64,000 nucleotides of DNA, from contig JAAHHJ010000001.1 in assembly GCA_010692425.1 (NCBI GenBank), positions 495,127 through 559,126 on the forward strand, read 5' to 3'. Position numbers and translations under genes: made by a program. The notes beneath the pieces are model-generated. The model ran no database searches and had not been told where the DNA came from. It saw only the letters and a program-made list of their open reading frames with translations. This DNA is from Symploca sp. SIO3C6 (lineage in GTDB: Bacteria > Cyanobacteriota > Cyanobacteriia > Cyanobacteriales > Coleofasciculaceae). Of the stretch, positions 25,868 through 34,261 are shown one piece after another (position 1 is the stretch's first letter; every line of letters begins with the position of its first letter).

Positions 25868-26186
25868 TCAGCTACTGCATTAAGGTAGAAGTTTTTTGTG
25901 GCTATGAGGAAATTTTGGTGCAGGGGTGATAGTGAAAACACTCTTTCTCCCACTGTGATATCCTCTTATACCAAAAAGCAAATGCCTCAACTGGTTTCCT
26001 TAACAATGGGCTGTAGGGTGTGGGGAAACAATCAAGATTTTTTTCTATTTCCACACCCTACACCCCATTCTTGAGGCAGGGTTAAATCCCCGCGACTGGC
26101 AGCAAGCCGCTCTCGCGTGAGGTGTGGTTAAATCTCAATCTTATCTTACGCGACGCGAGCCCTAGACCCCAAGTCCCACACCCTCA
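25868..26186. other. Convergent intergenic region with a large hairpin
   Basis: Between accC and yggT. It is dominated by the inverted repeat listed at 25984-26077; a further GC-rich stretch (26085-26160) has several CGCG motifs but no recognisable gene. Confidence 0.5.
25984..26077. repeat. Imperfect long inverted repeat
   Basis: The left arm TGCCTCAA...AATGGG-TGTAGGGTGTGG (25985-26023) pairs with the right arm CCACACCCTACA...CATT-TTGAGGCA (26051-26077). The left arm has about 13 extra bases. The inner 12 bp are perfect. Lying between convergent genes it could stop transcription from both sides. A related CCCACACCCTACACCCTGCCTCAA string lies near 58855-58880. Confidence 0.7.
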
Positions 26187-26474
26187 TTAATGAATTATCA
26201 TCCTTAGCAACCCCTGCTGACCAATAAGAATTTCCCGCAGCAGGCTAAAAATACCTACCCAAATGATTGGTGTAATGTCAACTCCTCCCAAGGGAGGCAC
26301 AATTTTGCGTGTTGGCCCCAGGAATGGTTCAGTTGGCAAGGAAATTATATTGAATGGAAAGCGATTGAGTGCTACCTGGGGATACCAAGTAAGAACAATC
26401 CGGAAGATAAACAGGAAGATCATTAGTCCGAGTATCAGACCAAGAGTCCAGTTAGCAAAAGTGGCAGCAGTCAT
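26187..26474 (-). CDS. YggT family membrane protein
   Basis: The 95-residue protein has two hydrophobic segments separated by the family hallmark ILTWYPQVALNRFPF and the second-half motif GPTRKIVPPLGGVDITPII. YggT/Ycf19-like proteins occur in bacteria and plastids; some have been linked to chloroplast or thylakoid organisation and nucleoid distribution. It is transcribed away from psbX. Confidence 0.88.
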   Translation of the reverse strand: MTAATFANWTLGLILGLMIFLFIFRIVLTWYPQVALNRFPFNIISLPTEPFLGPTRKIVPPLGGVDITPIIWVGIFSLLREILIGQQGLLRMIIH

Positions 26475-26712
26475 AGGTGATTAAAGAGATTCTCGATCAG
26501 ATTACTACAAATTTATCTAAATGTGGGGGTAAAGGAGGAACCGTAAGAACCGCCTTGGAACTGGGGAGTGCGTTATCACTAGCCCCATAAATCTACCTTT
26601 GAGGTCAAACCTCAATTTATCGAGGAGAATATCATTGTCTTAACTGACTTCTCAAGAAGTAAACAGACTATTAAAATTAGTATGAAGAATCTTAAAAACA
26701 GGTTGGACTTCT

Positions 26713-26832
26713 ATGACACCTTCTTTAGCAAACTTTTTGTGGAGTATCGTTTGGGGTAGCCTAATTGTGGTTATCCCTGCAACAGTTGCACTAATCTTTA
26801 TCAGTCAGCAGGATAAAATCAAACGTTCCTAA
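26713..26832 (+). CDS. psbX: Photosystem II reaction center protein PsbX
   Basis: A 39-residue open frame starting MTPSLANFLWS and ending DKIKRS has a single transmembrane helix (SLIVVIPATVALIFISQQD). This matches PsbX, a small thylakoid membrane subunit at the edge of photosystem II near cytochrome b559 that influences plastoquinone exchange. Length is exactly that of the cyanobacterial mature-type protein. The next gene on the same strand is ycf66, a pairing also found in other cyanobacteria. Confidence 0.93.
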   Translation: MTPSLANFLWSIVWGSLIVVIPATVALIFISQQDKIKRS

Positions 26833-27320
26833 AACTTGATTGCGAGTTTCGGAAATTCTACTTCCAGCGCAGGGTAGCGAGCAACTACACTGCCCTGCTT
26901 GGTGTAGTCTTATATAGATCTATAGATAATCCAGTTCCTCCTAAAACTGTTAGAGTAAGGTTAAAAGTTAGATCCTGCTTTTTCCTGCTTCCTGATTGCA
27001 ACTTAAGTTTCTTGTAGCAGATAGATGGTATCTGACCAAGGCTTTTGCCTTGAAAGGCTCCAGGGCTCTAGGGCAGAAGGGGTGAAGCATTTCCTTTTAA
27101 CTTCACCCCTTGAGGATACAAGCCCCGTCCTCTCCGACGGAAGGGGGAAAGGAGGAGTCCAAGCTTCTTCCAAACCATAAACATAAAGCCCTGGAGCCTT
27201 CTATCTTCTGCCTTCTTATGACCTTCTCTATAACTATGTCACATCCGGTGCTAGTGAGAGGTGGCTCTTCCCGCCACTACTGATAAATAGCTACCATAGA
27301 ACCTGACTAGGAGAAAAGCA
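26833..27320. other. Repeat-rich spacer between psbX and ycf66
   Basis: No gene seen. GGCTCCAGGGCT (about 27055) and AGCCCTGGAGCC (about 27190) form an inverted pair. GGGCAGAAGGGGTGAA and its complement TTCACCCCTT lie between them, echoing the core of repeat module A. The hairpin AGCCCCGTC...GACGG followed by GGGG near 27120-27145 resembles IS200/IS605 end hairpins, so a decayed element may have inserted here. Confidence 0.5.
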
Positions 27321-28133
27321 ATGGTAAACGTTGGGTTTAATTCAGCCGCTATTCTAGGTATTTTTCTGGCAGTGGCAGGAGCAGGTCTCTACTTCCTGCG
27401 CTCAATACGCCCAGAACTAGCGCGAGACCAAGATATATTTTTCTCAGCAGTGGGAGTTTTGTGCGGTGGCATTCTCTTGACCCAGGGTTGGAGACTTGAT
27501 CCAATTCTGTTATTTGGTCAAGTTCTGCTATCGGGTTCAGCGGTATTTTTTGCCTATGAAGCGATTAGATTACGAGGTATTGCTACAGAGCAAGCAAAAC
27601 GCAATACGCCAATCGAGGACTATGATCGACCAGTAAGCCCCACCTATCGAACAACACAAGATGCCCAGTTGTACGATTATGATGAACTAGAGCCGATGGA
27701 AGAGCGCTATGAAAATCGTCGGCTTCGGGGAACAGCAGAACCCCGCGAACGTCGTGGGGATCGCTATGAGCCAGAAGTAAGCCGTCCCAGGAGTAGGGGA
27801 AGCTCAGAAAGATATAGTTCAGGAGAACGTCGCCCTACCCGTCGCCCTACCCGTCGCCCTACTCGTCCTCAAGAAGGACCTGTATATAGTGGAGAAGCCC
27901 GCTTAGATAGTGAGTGGGATGAGCAACCATTACGCAGCAGCCGTAGAACTTCCACTCGTCCAGAAAGTAGTTATTCAGAAAGTGAGCCTAAACCAAGAAG
28001 TCGTCGTTCAGCACGAGGTAGGACATCCACATCTTCTCCCACAGATGCTCAAACAACACCAACAGATGTCGATTATCAACCAATTGATCCCAGAGACGAA
28101 GATATTGATAATTCCGGTAATTTTGACTACTAA
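27321..28133 (+). CDS. ycf66: Ycf66 family protein
   Basis: The 270-residue protein begins MVNVGFNSAAILGIFLAVAG and has three hydrophobic segments in the first 85 residues, the Ycf66 domain known from cyanobacteria and some plastids. A long disordered tail follows, rich in Arg, Ser, Thr and acidic residues, including three RRPT repeats near residue 172 (encoded by repeated CGTCGCCCTACC). The start has a GAGAAAAGCA leader. Function is unknown; the position after psbX suggests a photosynthesis-related role. Confidence 0.88.
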   Translation: MVNVGFNSAAILGIFLAVAGAGLYFLRSIRPELARDQDIFFSAVGVLCGGILLTQGWRLDPILLFGQVLLSGSAVFFAYEAIRLRGIATEQAKRNTPIEDYDRPVSPTYRTTQDAQLYDYDELEPMEERYENRRLRGTAEPRERRGDRYEPEVSRPRSRGSSERYSSGERRPTRRPTRRPTRPQEGPVYSGEARLDSEWDEQPLRSSRRTSTRPESSYSESEPKPRSRRSARGRTSTSSPTDAQTTPTDVDYQPIDPRDEDIDNSGNFDY

Positions 28134-28375
28134 TGAGGCTGCCTGAGTGAGTAAAAACCTAAGGAAAAAATAGGAATGACTGGCTCCGCAGGAGCTACGC
28201 TAACAGGAGTGCTTCCAAAGGTAGAGTTTGGCGGCGCAGAAGTGGGAGGCGATCGCTTTTAGCGCTGGCAAAGAGAGCGTCAATCCCCTGTAGGCGCTGC
28301 CCCTTGGAACCCAAGGCGACCTTTGAGCATCAGTGCGTTAAAGCCTAACGGTACACTTGCTAACGTTAACATAAG

Positions 28376-28936
28376 TTGAGGAGTTTACGAATCGCTTTCG
28401 AGTCAGTTCGTTGGTGGCTAAGCTGGTTTTTAGTGCTATGTATTACAGGAATGGTTGTAGCCTGTAGCCCAGATAATTATGTTCAGGAAGCAGTTGGTCT
28501 CAACAGCCGCTACACAGATGAACAGCCAGCTTTAAGCGGCAATGGTCGTTTTCTTGCCTTCGTTTCTAACCGGGATGGTGGGCGCAAAATTTTGGTGTAT
28601 GACTTGCAACAGCGGCAGTTTGTTGATTTGCACCACTGGCATCAGCCTCAAGCGATCGCTGAGAGTCCTAGTCTTAGTCTGACTGGTCGCTACCTTACTT
28701 ATCTCGCTAGTAACCAAGGACGCCCAGCAGTTATACTATATGACCGAGTAACTAAACGCTCAGAGGTACTTGCCAGCAGTTACCGTAGCTGGTTGCGAAA
28801 TCCAAGAATTAGTGCAGATGGTCGCTACATTGTGTTTGAAACTAGTCGTCGCGGTCAATGGGACATTGAAGTATTAGACCGGGGACCTAATATTGAATTA
28901 GATATCTCTGATGGCAGCAGTTCTGTTAGACCGTGA
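28376..28936 (+). CDS. TolB-like beta-propeller lipoprotein (first of pair)
   Basis: The 186-residue product starts at a TTG (28376); no in-frame ATG precedes the signal sequence. A hydrophobic stretch (WWLSWFLVLCITGMV) ends in the lipobox VVAC, so it is a predicted lipoprotein. The rest contains three PD40/TolB-type units (PALSGNGRFLAFVSNRDG, SPSLSLTGRYLTYLAS, NPRISADGRYIVFE), only part of a propeller. Its stop overlaps the start of the next gene (GTGA), and that product has the same plan, so the two may assemble into one propeller. The periplasmic partner is unknown. Confidence 0.8.
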   Translation: MRSLRIAFESVRWWLSWFLVLCITGMVVACSPDNYVQEAVGLNSRYTDEQPALSGNGRFLAFVSNRDGGRKILVYDLQQRQFVDLHHWHQPQAIAESPSLSLTGRYLTYLASNQGRPAVILYDRVTKRSEVLASSYRSWLRNPRISADGRYIVFETSRRGQWDIEVLDRGPNIELDISDGSSSVRP

Positions 28937-29457
28937 AGCATTATTTCTTAATCCCAGCAGCCGTTGTTGTTGTTAGTTTGTTAACAAGTTGTGGTAGTCC
29001 TGGGCGTCTTCTGGATTTCCCGTTTGATCCAGGTGGGCACAGTTTGAATAGCCCAGCCTCAGAATTAACTCCTCATTTGGCAGCGCAATATATTGTTTTT
29101 GTTTCTGATCGCAGTGGCACTCAGGATGTTTACCTTTATGATGCGACTCAAAGGCGTTTGATTGATTTACCAGGTTTGAATTCTCTAGATGTGATTGCTT
29201 CTCACCCAGCAGTTTCTGAAGACGGCAAAACTATCGTCTTTGCCGCCACGCGCCAAGATCGTTCTGGAATTTACCTCTACAATCGTCAAACCAGTCAATT
29301 ACGTAACCTCACAGACAATCTTCAAGCTGAAGTACGCCATCCCACCCTTAGTGCTGACGGTAGTAGAATTGCCTTTGAAGTAGGTCAAAATGGTCAGTGG
29401 GATATTTTGGTTTATGACCGCTCTGGGACACCCCTCGATTTGCAGACTTCTTACTAA
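28933..29457 (+). CDS. TolB-like beta-propeller lipoprotein (second of pair)
   Basis: The GTG start at 28933 overlaps the preceding stop by 4 bases, showing translational coupling. The 174-residue protein has a signal peptide (FLIPAAVVVVSLL) with the lipobox LTSC, then TolB-type units (ELTPHLAAQYIVFVSDRSG, HPAVSEDGKTIVFAATRQD, HPTLSADGSRIAFE). It resembles its upstream neighbour in length, anchor and repeat pattern, which indicates a tandem duplication. Three blades each would give six together, the number in TolB itself; a heterodimeric propeller is therefore possible but unproven. Confidence 0.8.
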   Translation: MKHYFLIPAAVVVVSLLTSCGSPGRLLDFPFDPGGHSLNSPASELTPHLAAQYIVFVSDRSGTQDVYLYDATQRRLIDLPGLNSLDVIASHPAVSEDGKTIVFAATRQDRSGIYLYNRQTSQLRNLTDNLQAEVRHPTLSADGSRIAFEVGQNGQWDILVYDRSGTPLDLQTSY

Positions 29458-29607
29458 GGGAACTCTAAGAAATAAATGATCCAAGATACTTTCCAACTCA
29501 AGGCTCTGATGTCTCTTTTTCTGCTAATCTTGCCTACAGGAGCGCCCTCTGCAATAATTGAATATTAGTTGATTTGTACGTCCCTAAACCAAGTTTATCT
29601 GTGGGAG

Positions 29608-30639
29608 TTAATTCTGATATTTTCCATTTTTAGTTTTAGTCTCCTCGCGAGAGCTTCCAGATTCCAACTTTTGCACAGATTCAATCAGGGATCGTACTTG
29701 AGATACCCCAGCTGAGGGTTCAAACCCCAGAGGTAATTTGCCTCTAACTAGCATACGCAGTCCCAATGGTCCTAAACTTAGCAATCCTTTCAAGTCTCGA
29801 AAATAGTTACCTACTACTTGTAAACCAAACTTGCGCTCATCAATCCAGCCACCTTGTTTGACTAAATTAATCAGTACCTTGCGGTGGCGGATCTGGCGAG
29901 TTTCTTGGTCATCTTTACGAGCTAGAATTTGTTGTTTAATTTTACCAATTTGATCCATGGGAGCTACTTCCATTGGACAAACGGCATTGCACATATAACA
30001 GCGGGTACAGCCCCAGACGCCTTGAGTACCTTGGTTGTATTTCTCCAAACGAATTTCAGTACTTCCGTCGCGAGAATCTGCCACCATGCGTTGTGCTTTT
30101 GCCAAGGCATGGGGACCAACAAAATCTGGGTTAACCTCGCGGGCATTACACTCAGAATAACAGGCACCGCACATAATACAGTTACCAGTTTGATTAAGAC
30201 GTGATCGTTCCTCTGGGGTTTGTAAAAACTCCCGTTCAGGGATCATCCTCGCAGCAGTACTAACATAGGGTTCAACAGCTTCTAAATTATCCCAGAAACT
30301 CTGCATATCCACCACTAAATCTTTAATTACTGGCATATTGCCCATCGGTGCGATCATAATTTCTGGAGTTTCTGAACTAGGGCGAGGAGATAGTTTTGCT
30401 AATTCATTACCAACATTTTCTTTACAGGCTAGAGCCGAATGACCATTAATGCGCATAGCACAGCTACCACAAATTGTGTTGCGACAATTCTTGCGAAAAG
30501 CTAGGCTGCCATCGATTTCCCACTTAATACGATTGAGGCATTCCAGAATCGTGTTTCCTTCCTTGACATCCAGCGTATAAGTCTGGAGAACAGGGGATGT
30601 ATTTTGAGTCTGTCGAAGGATTTTAAAGTTAACTTGCAT
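29608..30639 (-). CDS. sdhB: Succinate dehydrogenase/fumarate reductase iron-sulfur subunit
   Basis: The start at 30639 (MQVNFKILRQTQN) is favoured by an AGGAG nine bases upstream; a longer frame begins at 30663. The protein carries the plant-type [2Fe-2S] motif CRNTICGSC with a later Cys (ALAC), and two bacterial ferredoxin-type motifs, CIMCGACYSEC and CTRCYMCNAVCP, for the [4Fe-4S] and [3Fe-4S] clusters. It passes electrons from the flavoprotein SdhA to plastoquinone in the cyanobacterial membrane. The C-terminal 80 residues extend beyond the E. coli protein, as in cyanobacterial homologs. sdhA is not adjacent. Confidence 0.93.
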   Translation of the reverse strand: MQVNFKILRQTQNTSPVLQTYTLDVKEGNTILECLNRIKWEIDGSLAFRKNCRNTICGSCAMRINGHSALACKENVGNELAKLSPRPSSETPEIMIAPMGNMPVIKDLVVDMQSFWDNLEAVEPYVSTAARMIPEREFLQTPEERSRLNQTGNCIMCGACYSECNAREVNPDFVGPHALAKAQRMVADSRDGSTEIRLEKYNQGTQGVWGCTRCYMCNAVCPMEVAPMDQIGKIKQQILARKDDQETRQIRHRKVLINLVKQGGWIDERKFGLQVVGNYFRDLKGLLSLGPLGLRMLVRGKLPLGFEPSAGVSQVRSLIESVQKLESGSSREETKTKNGKYQN

Positions 30640-31040
30640 ACTGAAAAGCTCCTGATTATCCAAACAACTACCGAAAAAATAGGCACCCTACTACTGATGA
30701 CTAGTGGTTTCTTTTTCTAAGACTCTTTCACCTTGAGAATTGGGCTATAATTCTAGGCCACTGCTTATAGTCTAAGATACAACTTTCGTACTCCTGTACT
30801 AAAATAGCTCAGTTTTGATCTAAAACTCAGATAATTGCCAGGCTGATATTTTTACTGATAGAAGGCTTAATTCAGTGTTCGTTAATGGAGTCTTACCCAA
30901 ATGCGTAAAGATTTAAACAAGTGAGCGACAAATACTTGTCAATTGAGATAGATTTAGCGATATATTTTTTATAGAGCCAAAGATATTGGCCGTATAATGA
31001 AATTCACCATCCTGAAACTTAGAGGATATCTAGCACGATT
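30640..31040. other. Divergent promoter region of sdhB and cyAbrB genes
   Basis: About 400 AT-rich bases contain the sdhB leader (AGGAG at about 30648-30652) and the upstream region of the cyAbrB gene. No repeat or RNA gene was recognised. Confidence 0.45.
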
Positions 31041-31451
31041 ATGACTGAAAATGCAACTACTCCCTTGACAGGGAAAGCTTTACTTCAAAAAGTAAAAGAG
31101 CTCTCCCACTTGCCTCGGCGAGAAACCGCCAAACGCTGTGGCTATTACACTACCACTAAAAACGACCTGACTCGCGTCAATTTAACTGATTTTTATGATG
31201 CAGTTTTAGCAGCTAAGGGTGTTCCTCTTGATCCAGAGGGAACAAAAGATGGTCGTGGTCGAGAGCCGACTTATCGCGTGAGCGTTCATAAAAATGGTCA
31301 AATTGTTATTGGTTCAACCTACACTCAGGCAATGGGATTAAGGTCTGGTGATGAGTTTGAAATTAAACTCGGTTATAAACATATCCATCTCAAACAGGTG
31401 GATGCAGAATCTGACCAGAGTTCTGAAGAGAAAGTCGCGGCAGCTTCATAG
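31041..31451 (+). CDS. cyAbrB transcriptional regulator (AbrB-like)
   Basis: The 136-residue protein is a cyanobacterial AbrB-like regulator, in which the swapped-hairpin DNA-binding domain is at the C-terminus (YRVSVHKNGQIVIGSTYTQ, then GDEFEIKLG) and follows a conserved N-terminal region (GKALLQKVKELSHLPRRE, then AKRCGYYT). Cyanobacteria usually have two paralogs that regulate nitrogen and carbon metabolism and hydrogenase genes; which of the two this is cannot be decided here. It lies alone between sdhB and a CPBP protease. Confidence 0.92.
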   Translation: MTENATTPLTGKALLQKVKELSHLPRRETAKRCGYYTTTKNDLTRVNLTDFYDAVLAAKGVPLDPEGTKDGRGREPTYRVSVHKNGQIVIGSTYTQAMGLRSGDEFEIKLGYKHIHLKQVDAESDQSSEEKVAAAS

Positions 31452-31550
31452 GAGTAATCGGTAACTATCTAGGATCGAGCCTGGTGTTTATCGATATCTG
31501 TGCAGTAGTATCAATTATCTGTTGCTCCTCAACACTTGCGGATTTCGCCA

Positions 31551-32420
31551 ATGACTATCTTTGTTCCGGCAGGTAATCAATGGTTGGTGTCACTTACGGC
31601 GTCAACTGCTCTTGTGAAAGTAGTGGCTTTTTTCGCGGCTTGGGCAGCTTTGTGGCTGCCTTTAGCAACTGCTATTGCTATGGTACTGAAGTGGCATCCT
31701 TCTAAGCCTTTGACAACAGAACAGAAGTTGCCTTTACTAGCATCACTTTACCTGATTGCCCCTCTGATTTTATGGGGAGTATCTTCGATAGAGGGAAAAT
31801 CTTTTTCCGATTACGGCTTGGAAGGGAAATTGTCTTTTTTAGTCTCTGTAGGACTAGGTTTAGGCTTGGGGGTTTTGAGCTTAATAATTGCATTTACTGG
31901 GCAATGGTCACTAGGCTGGGTCAAATCCTATTGGGCAAATTGGCAGCGTCTACCAAAGGTATTGCTGCCCATACTGTTATTGGGTATATGGATTGGCGGG
32001 ACAGAAGAGTTGATCTTTCGCGGCTTTTTAATCAATGAACTTAGGCATGAATACTTGTTCTGGGTAGCAGCGGTAATTTCTAGTGTGATTTTTGCGCTAT
32101 TGCACCTAATTTGGGAGCAGAAAAATACACTACCTCAGTTGCCAGGACTGTGGTTTATGGGGATGGTGCTAGTATTGGCTCGTTGGGTGGATGGCGGTAG
32201 TTTGGGTTTGGCATGGGGAGTGCACAGTGGTTGGATTTGGGGCTTGACTTGTCTCCAGGAAGCTGAGTTAATTGCTTATACCGGCAAGGGACCGAGTTGG
32301 ATGACTGGTTGGGGTAATAATCCTTTGGCAGGGGTTGTTGGCTTTCTTTGTTTGCTAGGGGTGGGATTGTTACTGTTACTGTTGGGGCACTGTCGATCAT
32401 TTGGGGACTTTTGCTTCTGA
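31551..32420 (+). CDS. CPBP family intramembrane metalloprotease (Abi/CAAX-like)
   Basis: The ATG at 31551 (MTIFVPAGNQWLVS) is preferred to an upstream TTG. The 289-residue protein has about eight hydrophobic segments. The catalytic motifs of the CPBP/Rce1 family are present: EELIFRG (glutamates and arginine), FALLH (histidine) and the later GVHSGW (histidine). These intramembrane glutamate proteases act in CAAX processing in eukaryotes and in immunity to bacteriocins, protein maturation or membrane regulation in bacteria; the substrate here is unknown. The family is common in cyanobacteria. Confidence 0.85.
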   Translation: MTIFVPAGNQWLVSLTASTALVKVVAFFAAWAALWLPLATAIAMVLKWHPSKPLTTEQKLPLLASLYLIAPLILWGVSSIEGKSFSDYGLEGKLSFLVSVGLGLGLGVLSLIIAFTGQWSLGWVKSYWANWQRLPKVLLPILLLGIWIGGTEELIFRGFLINELRHEYLFWVAAVISSVIFALLHLIWEQKNTLPQLPGLWFMGMVLVLARWVDGGSLGLAWGVHSGWIWGLTCLQEAELIAYTGKGPSWMTGWGNNPLAGVVGFLCLLGVGLLLLLLGHCRSFGDFCF

Positions 32421-32760
32421 GTTTTAGTCTAAATTGTTTTTTTCACAGACTCACTTCAAGATCTTGTGGAAAATTAGAATGCCCGCCGTTTAAAAACCCG
32501 CAGAGCTTAAAAGATCATTAAATAATTCTTTGTAAAATTAGTCTGGCTAGGAGTTATAGACATAGATAAACAAGGATATTTCCTTAAATTTATGACCACC
32601 AGAGGATTTTTCCGATAGGTTCTAAAACTGAGGTTACTCCAAACAGGTGTTTTTATCCTGACGGCATCAAGAATAAATTTACCTGGTTTACCGATTCAAA
32701 AACAACCTCTGACTCTGAAATCTACCAAGAGAAAATCCATTTGAAATTAGGGAATATCGT
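32421..32760. other. Intergenic region before the sulfide:quinone reductase gene
   Basis: About 340 AT-rich bases, presumably holding the sqr promoter. No repeat or gene was seen, and no ArsR-type regulator gene is adjacent. Confidence 0.45.
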
Positions 32761-34071
32761 ATGTCAACTTCAACAGTTTCTCAATCTCTTGACTCAGGGC
32801 ATACTCATGACTTTGCCCCAGCAAACAAAAGTTTATATCATCAAATCGTCATTGTCGGAGGTGGTGCGGCAGGCATAACTACAGCTTCACAACTCTTGAC
32901 AAAAGACCAGTCTTTAGACATTGCAATTATTGAACCTTCTGCTCAGCATTACTATCAGCCTGGTTGGACGCTAGTAGGGGGCGGTGTATTCAAATTAGAG
33001 GATACTCTCAGGCGAGAAGAAGATTGCCTTCCCAAAGGAACAACTTGGATTAAAGACTATGTAACTCAATTAGATCCAGATCATAATGCCCTAGTTACTA
33101 GTGAAGGCAAACGAGTTGAGTATGAATACTTAATTTTGTCCCCTGGTATTCAGATTGATTGGCATTTAATTAAGGGCTTAAAAGAAGCACTAGGAAAAGA
33201 AGGCGTTACCAGTATCTATTCTAAGGATTACGCTCCTTATACTTGGGAAGTGATTAATAATTTCCAGGGCGGCACTGCCATATTTACCTTTCCGAGCACT
33301 CCCATTAAATGTGGTGGTGCCCCTCAGAAAATCATGTACATGGCCGATGATATCTTTAAAGGTAAAAGTGGGGTAGGTACCAACTCACAAGTTATATTTG
33401 GCACAGCTACTGCTAAAATGTTTCCTGTTCCAGAATATTGTGATTCACTGGAGAAGGTGGTTAAGCGCCGCAATATTCAGGTCAACTTCAAGCACAACCT
33501 GAAAGAAATTAAAGCCGAGAGTAAAGAAGCCGTATTTGATGTTACCACAGATGAGGGAGTACAAGAAGTTAGCATCAAGTACGACATGATTCATGTTACA
33601 CCGCCGATGAGCGCTCCCGACTTTGTTAAAAACAGTCCTTTAGCAATCCAGGAGGGAGCTAGTAAAGGCTGGGTAGATGTGAACAAACAAACTCTGCAAC
33701 ATCATGTCTATGCCAATGTGTTTAGTTTAGGGGATGCTTCTTCTCTACCCACATCCAAAACCGCTGCAGCAATTCGCAAACAAGCACCAGTTTTAGTTGA
33801 GAATTTACTGGCACTGAAGGCATCAAAAACACTCAATAGCCAATACAATGGCTATACCTGTTGCCCCTTAATTACTGGCTATAACCACGTGGTGATGGCA
33901 GAGTTTGATTACGACAACAAACTTGCCTCTAGTTTCCCCTTTGATCCCAGTAAGGAGCGATATAGTATGTGGCTGTTGAAAAGACACGTTTTTCCTTGGC
34001 TTTACTGGAATCGGATGTTGAAAGGTAAGCTTTTTGAAGGGGATAGATTGAATTTTCTCAAGAAGAATTGA
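32761..34071 (+). CDS. sqr: Sulfide:quinone oxidoreductase-like FAD enzyme (type II-like)
   Basis: The 436-residue flavoprotein has the FAD-binding motif IVIVGGGAAGIT (about residues 28-39), the second Rossmann region and YANVFSLGDASSLP near the C-terminal FAD contact. Cysteines in PIKCGGAPQK and GYTCCPLITG are candidates for the redox-active pair of type II SQR, the mitochondrial-like class. The reaction would be sulfide oxidation coupled to plastoquinone reduction, serving sulfide detoxification or anoxygenic electron supply. The C-terminus is amphipathic for membrane attachment (LLKRHVFPWLYWNRML). There is no SqrR/ArsR gene beside it. Confidence 0.87.
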   Translation: MSTSTVSQSLDSGHTHDFAPANKSLYHQIVIVGGGAAGITTASQLLTKDQSLDIAIIEPSAQHYYQPGWTLVGGGVFKLEDTLRREEDCLPKGTTWIKDYVTQLDPDHNALVTSEGKRVEYEYLILSPGIQIDWHLIKGLKEALGKEGVTSIYSKDYAPYTWEVINNFQGGTAIFTFPSTPIKCGGAPQKIMYMADDIFKGKSGVGTNSQVIFGTATAKMFPVPEYCDSLEKVVKRRNIQVNFKHNLKEIKAESKEAVFDVTTDEGVQEVSIKYDMIHVTPPMSAPDFVKNSPLAIQEGASKGWVDVNKQTLQHHVYANVFSLGDASSLPTSKTAAAIRKQAPVLVENLLALKASKTLNSQYNGYTCCPLITGYNHVVMAEFDYDNKLASSFPFDPSKERYSMWLLKRHVFPWLYWNRMLKGKLFEGDRLNFLKKN

Positions 34072-34090
34072 AGAAAGAGTCCAGAATCAA

Positions 34091-34121
34091 CGCTTGATGG
34101 GGATTATAACCTCATCAAGCG
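34091..34121. terminator. Bidirectional terminator-like hairpin
   Basis: CGCTTGATG (34091-34099) and CATCAAGCG (34113-34121) form a perfect stem between the convergent sqr and glgB genes. T-runs are weak, so termination is inferred from position. Confidence 0.5.
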
Positions 34122-34261
34122 TGCAGTAACTATAGACGACTTTGATTACCAGGGAGCCATTTAATAACTCTTTTGTCATTTTGGGGGTGAAGGTAAAAAA
34201 CTCGAAAGGAAAAACTTACACCTACCCTTTAACTTCTCCCTGGAGAACTTTTCTTGATCAA

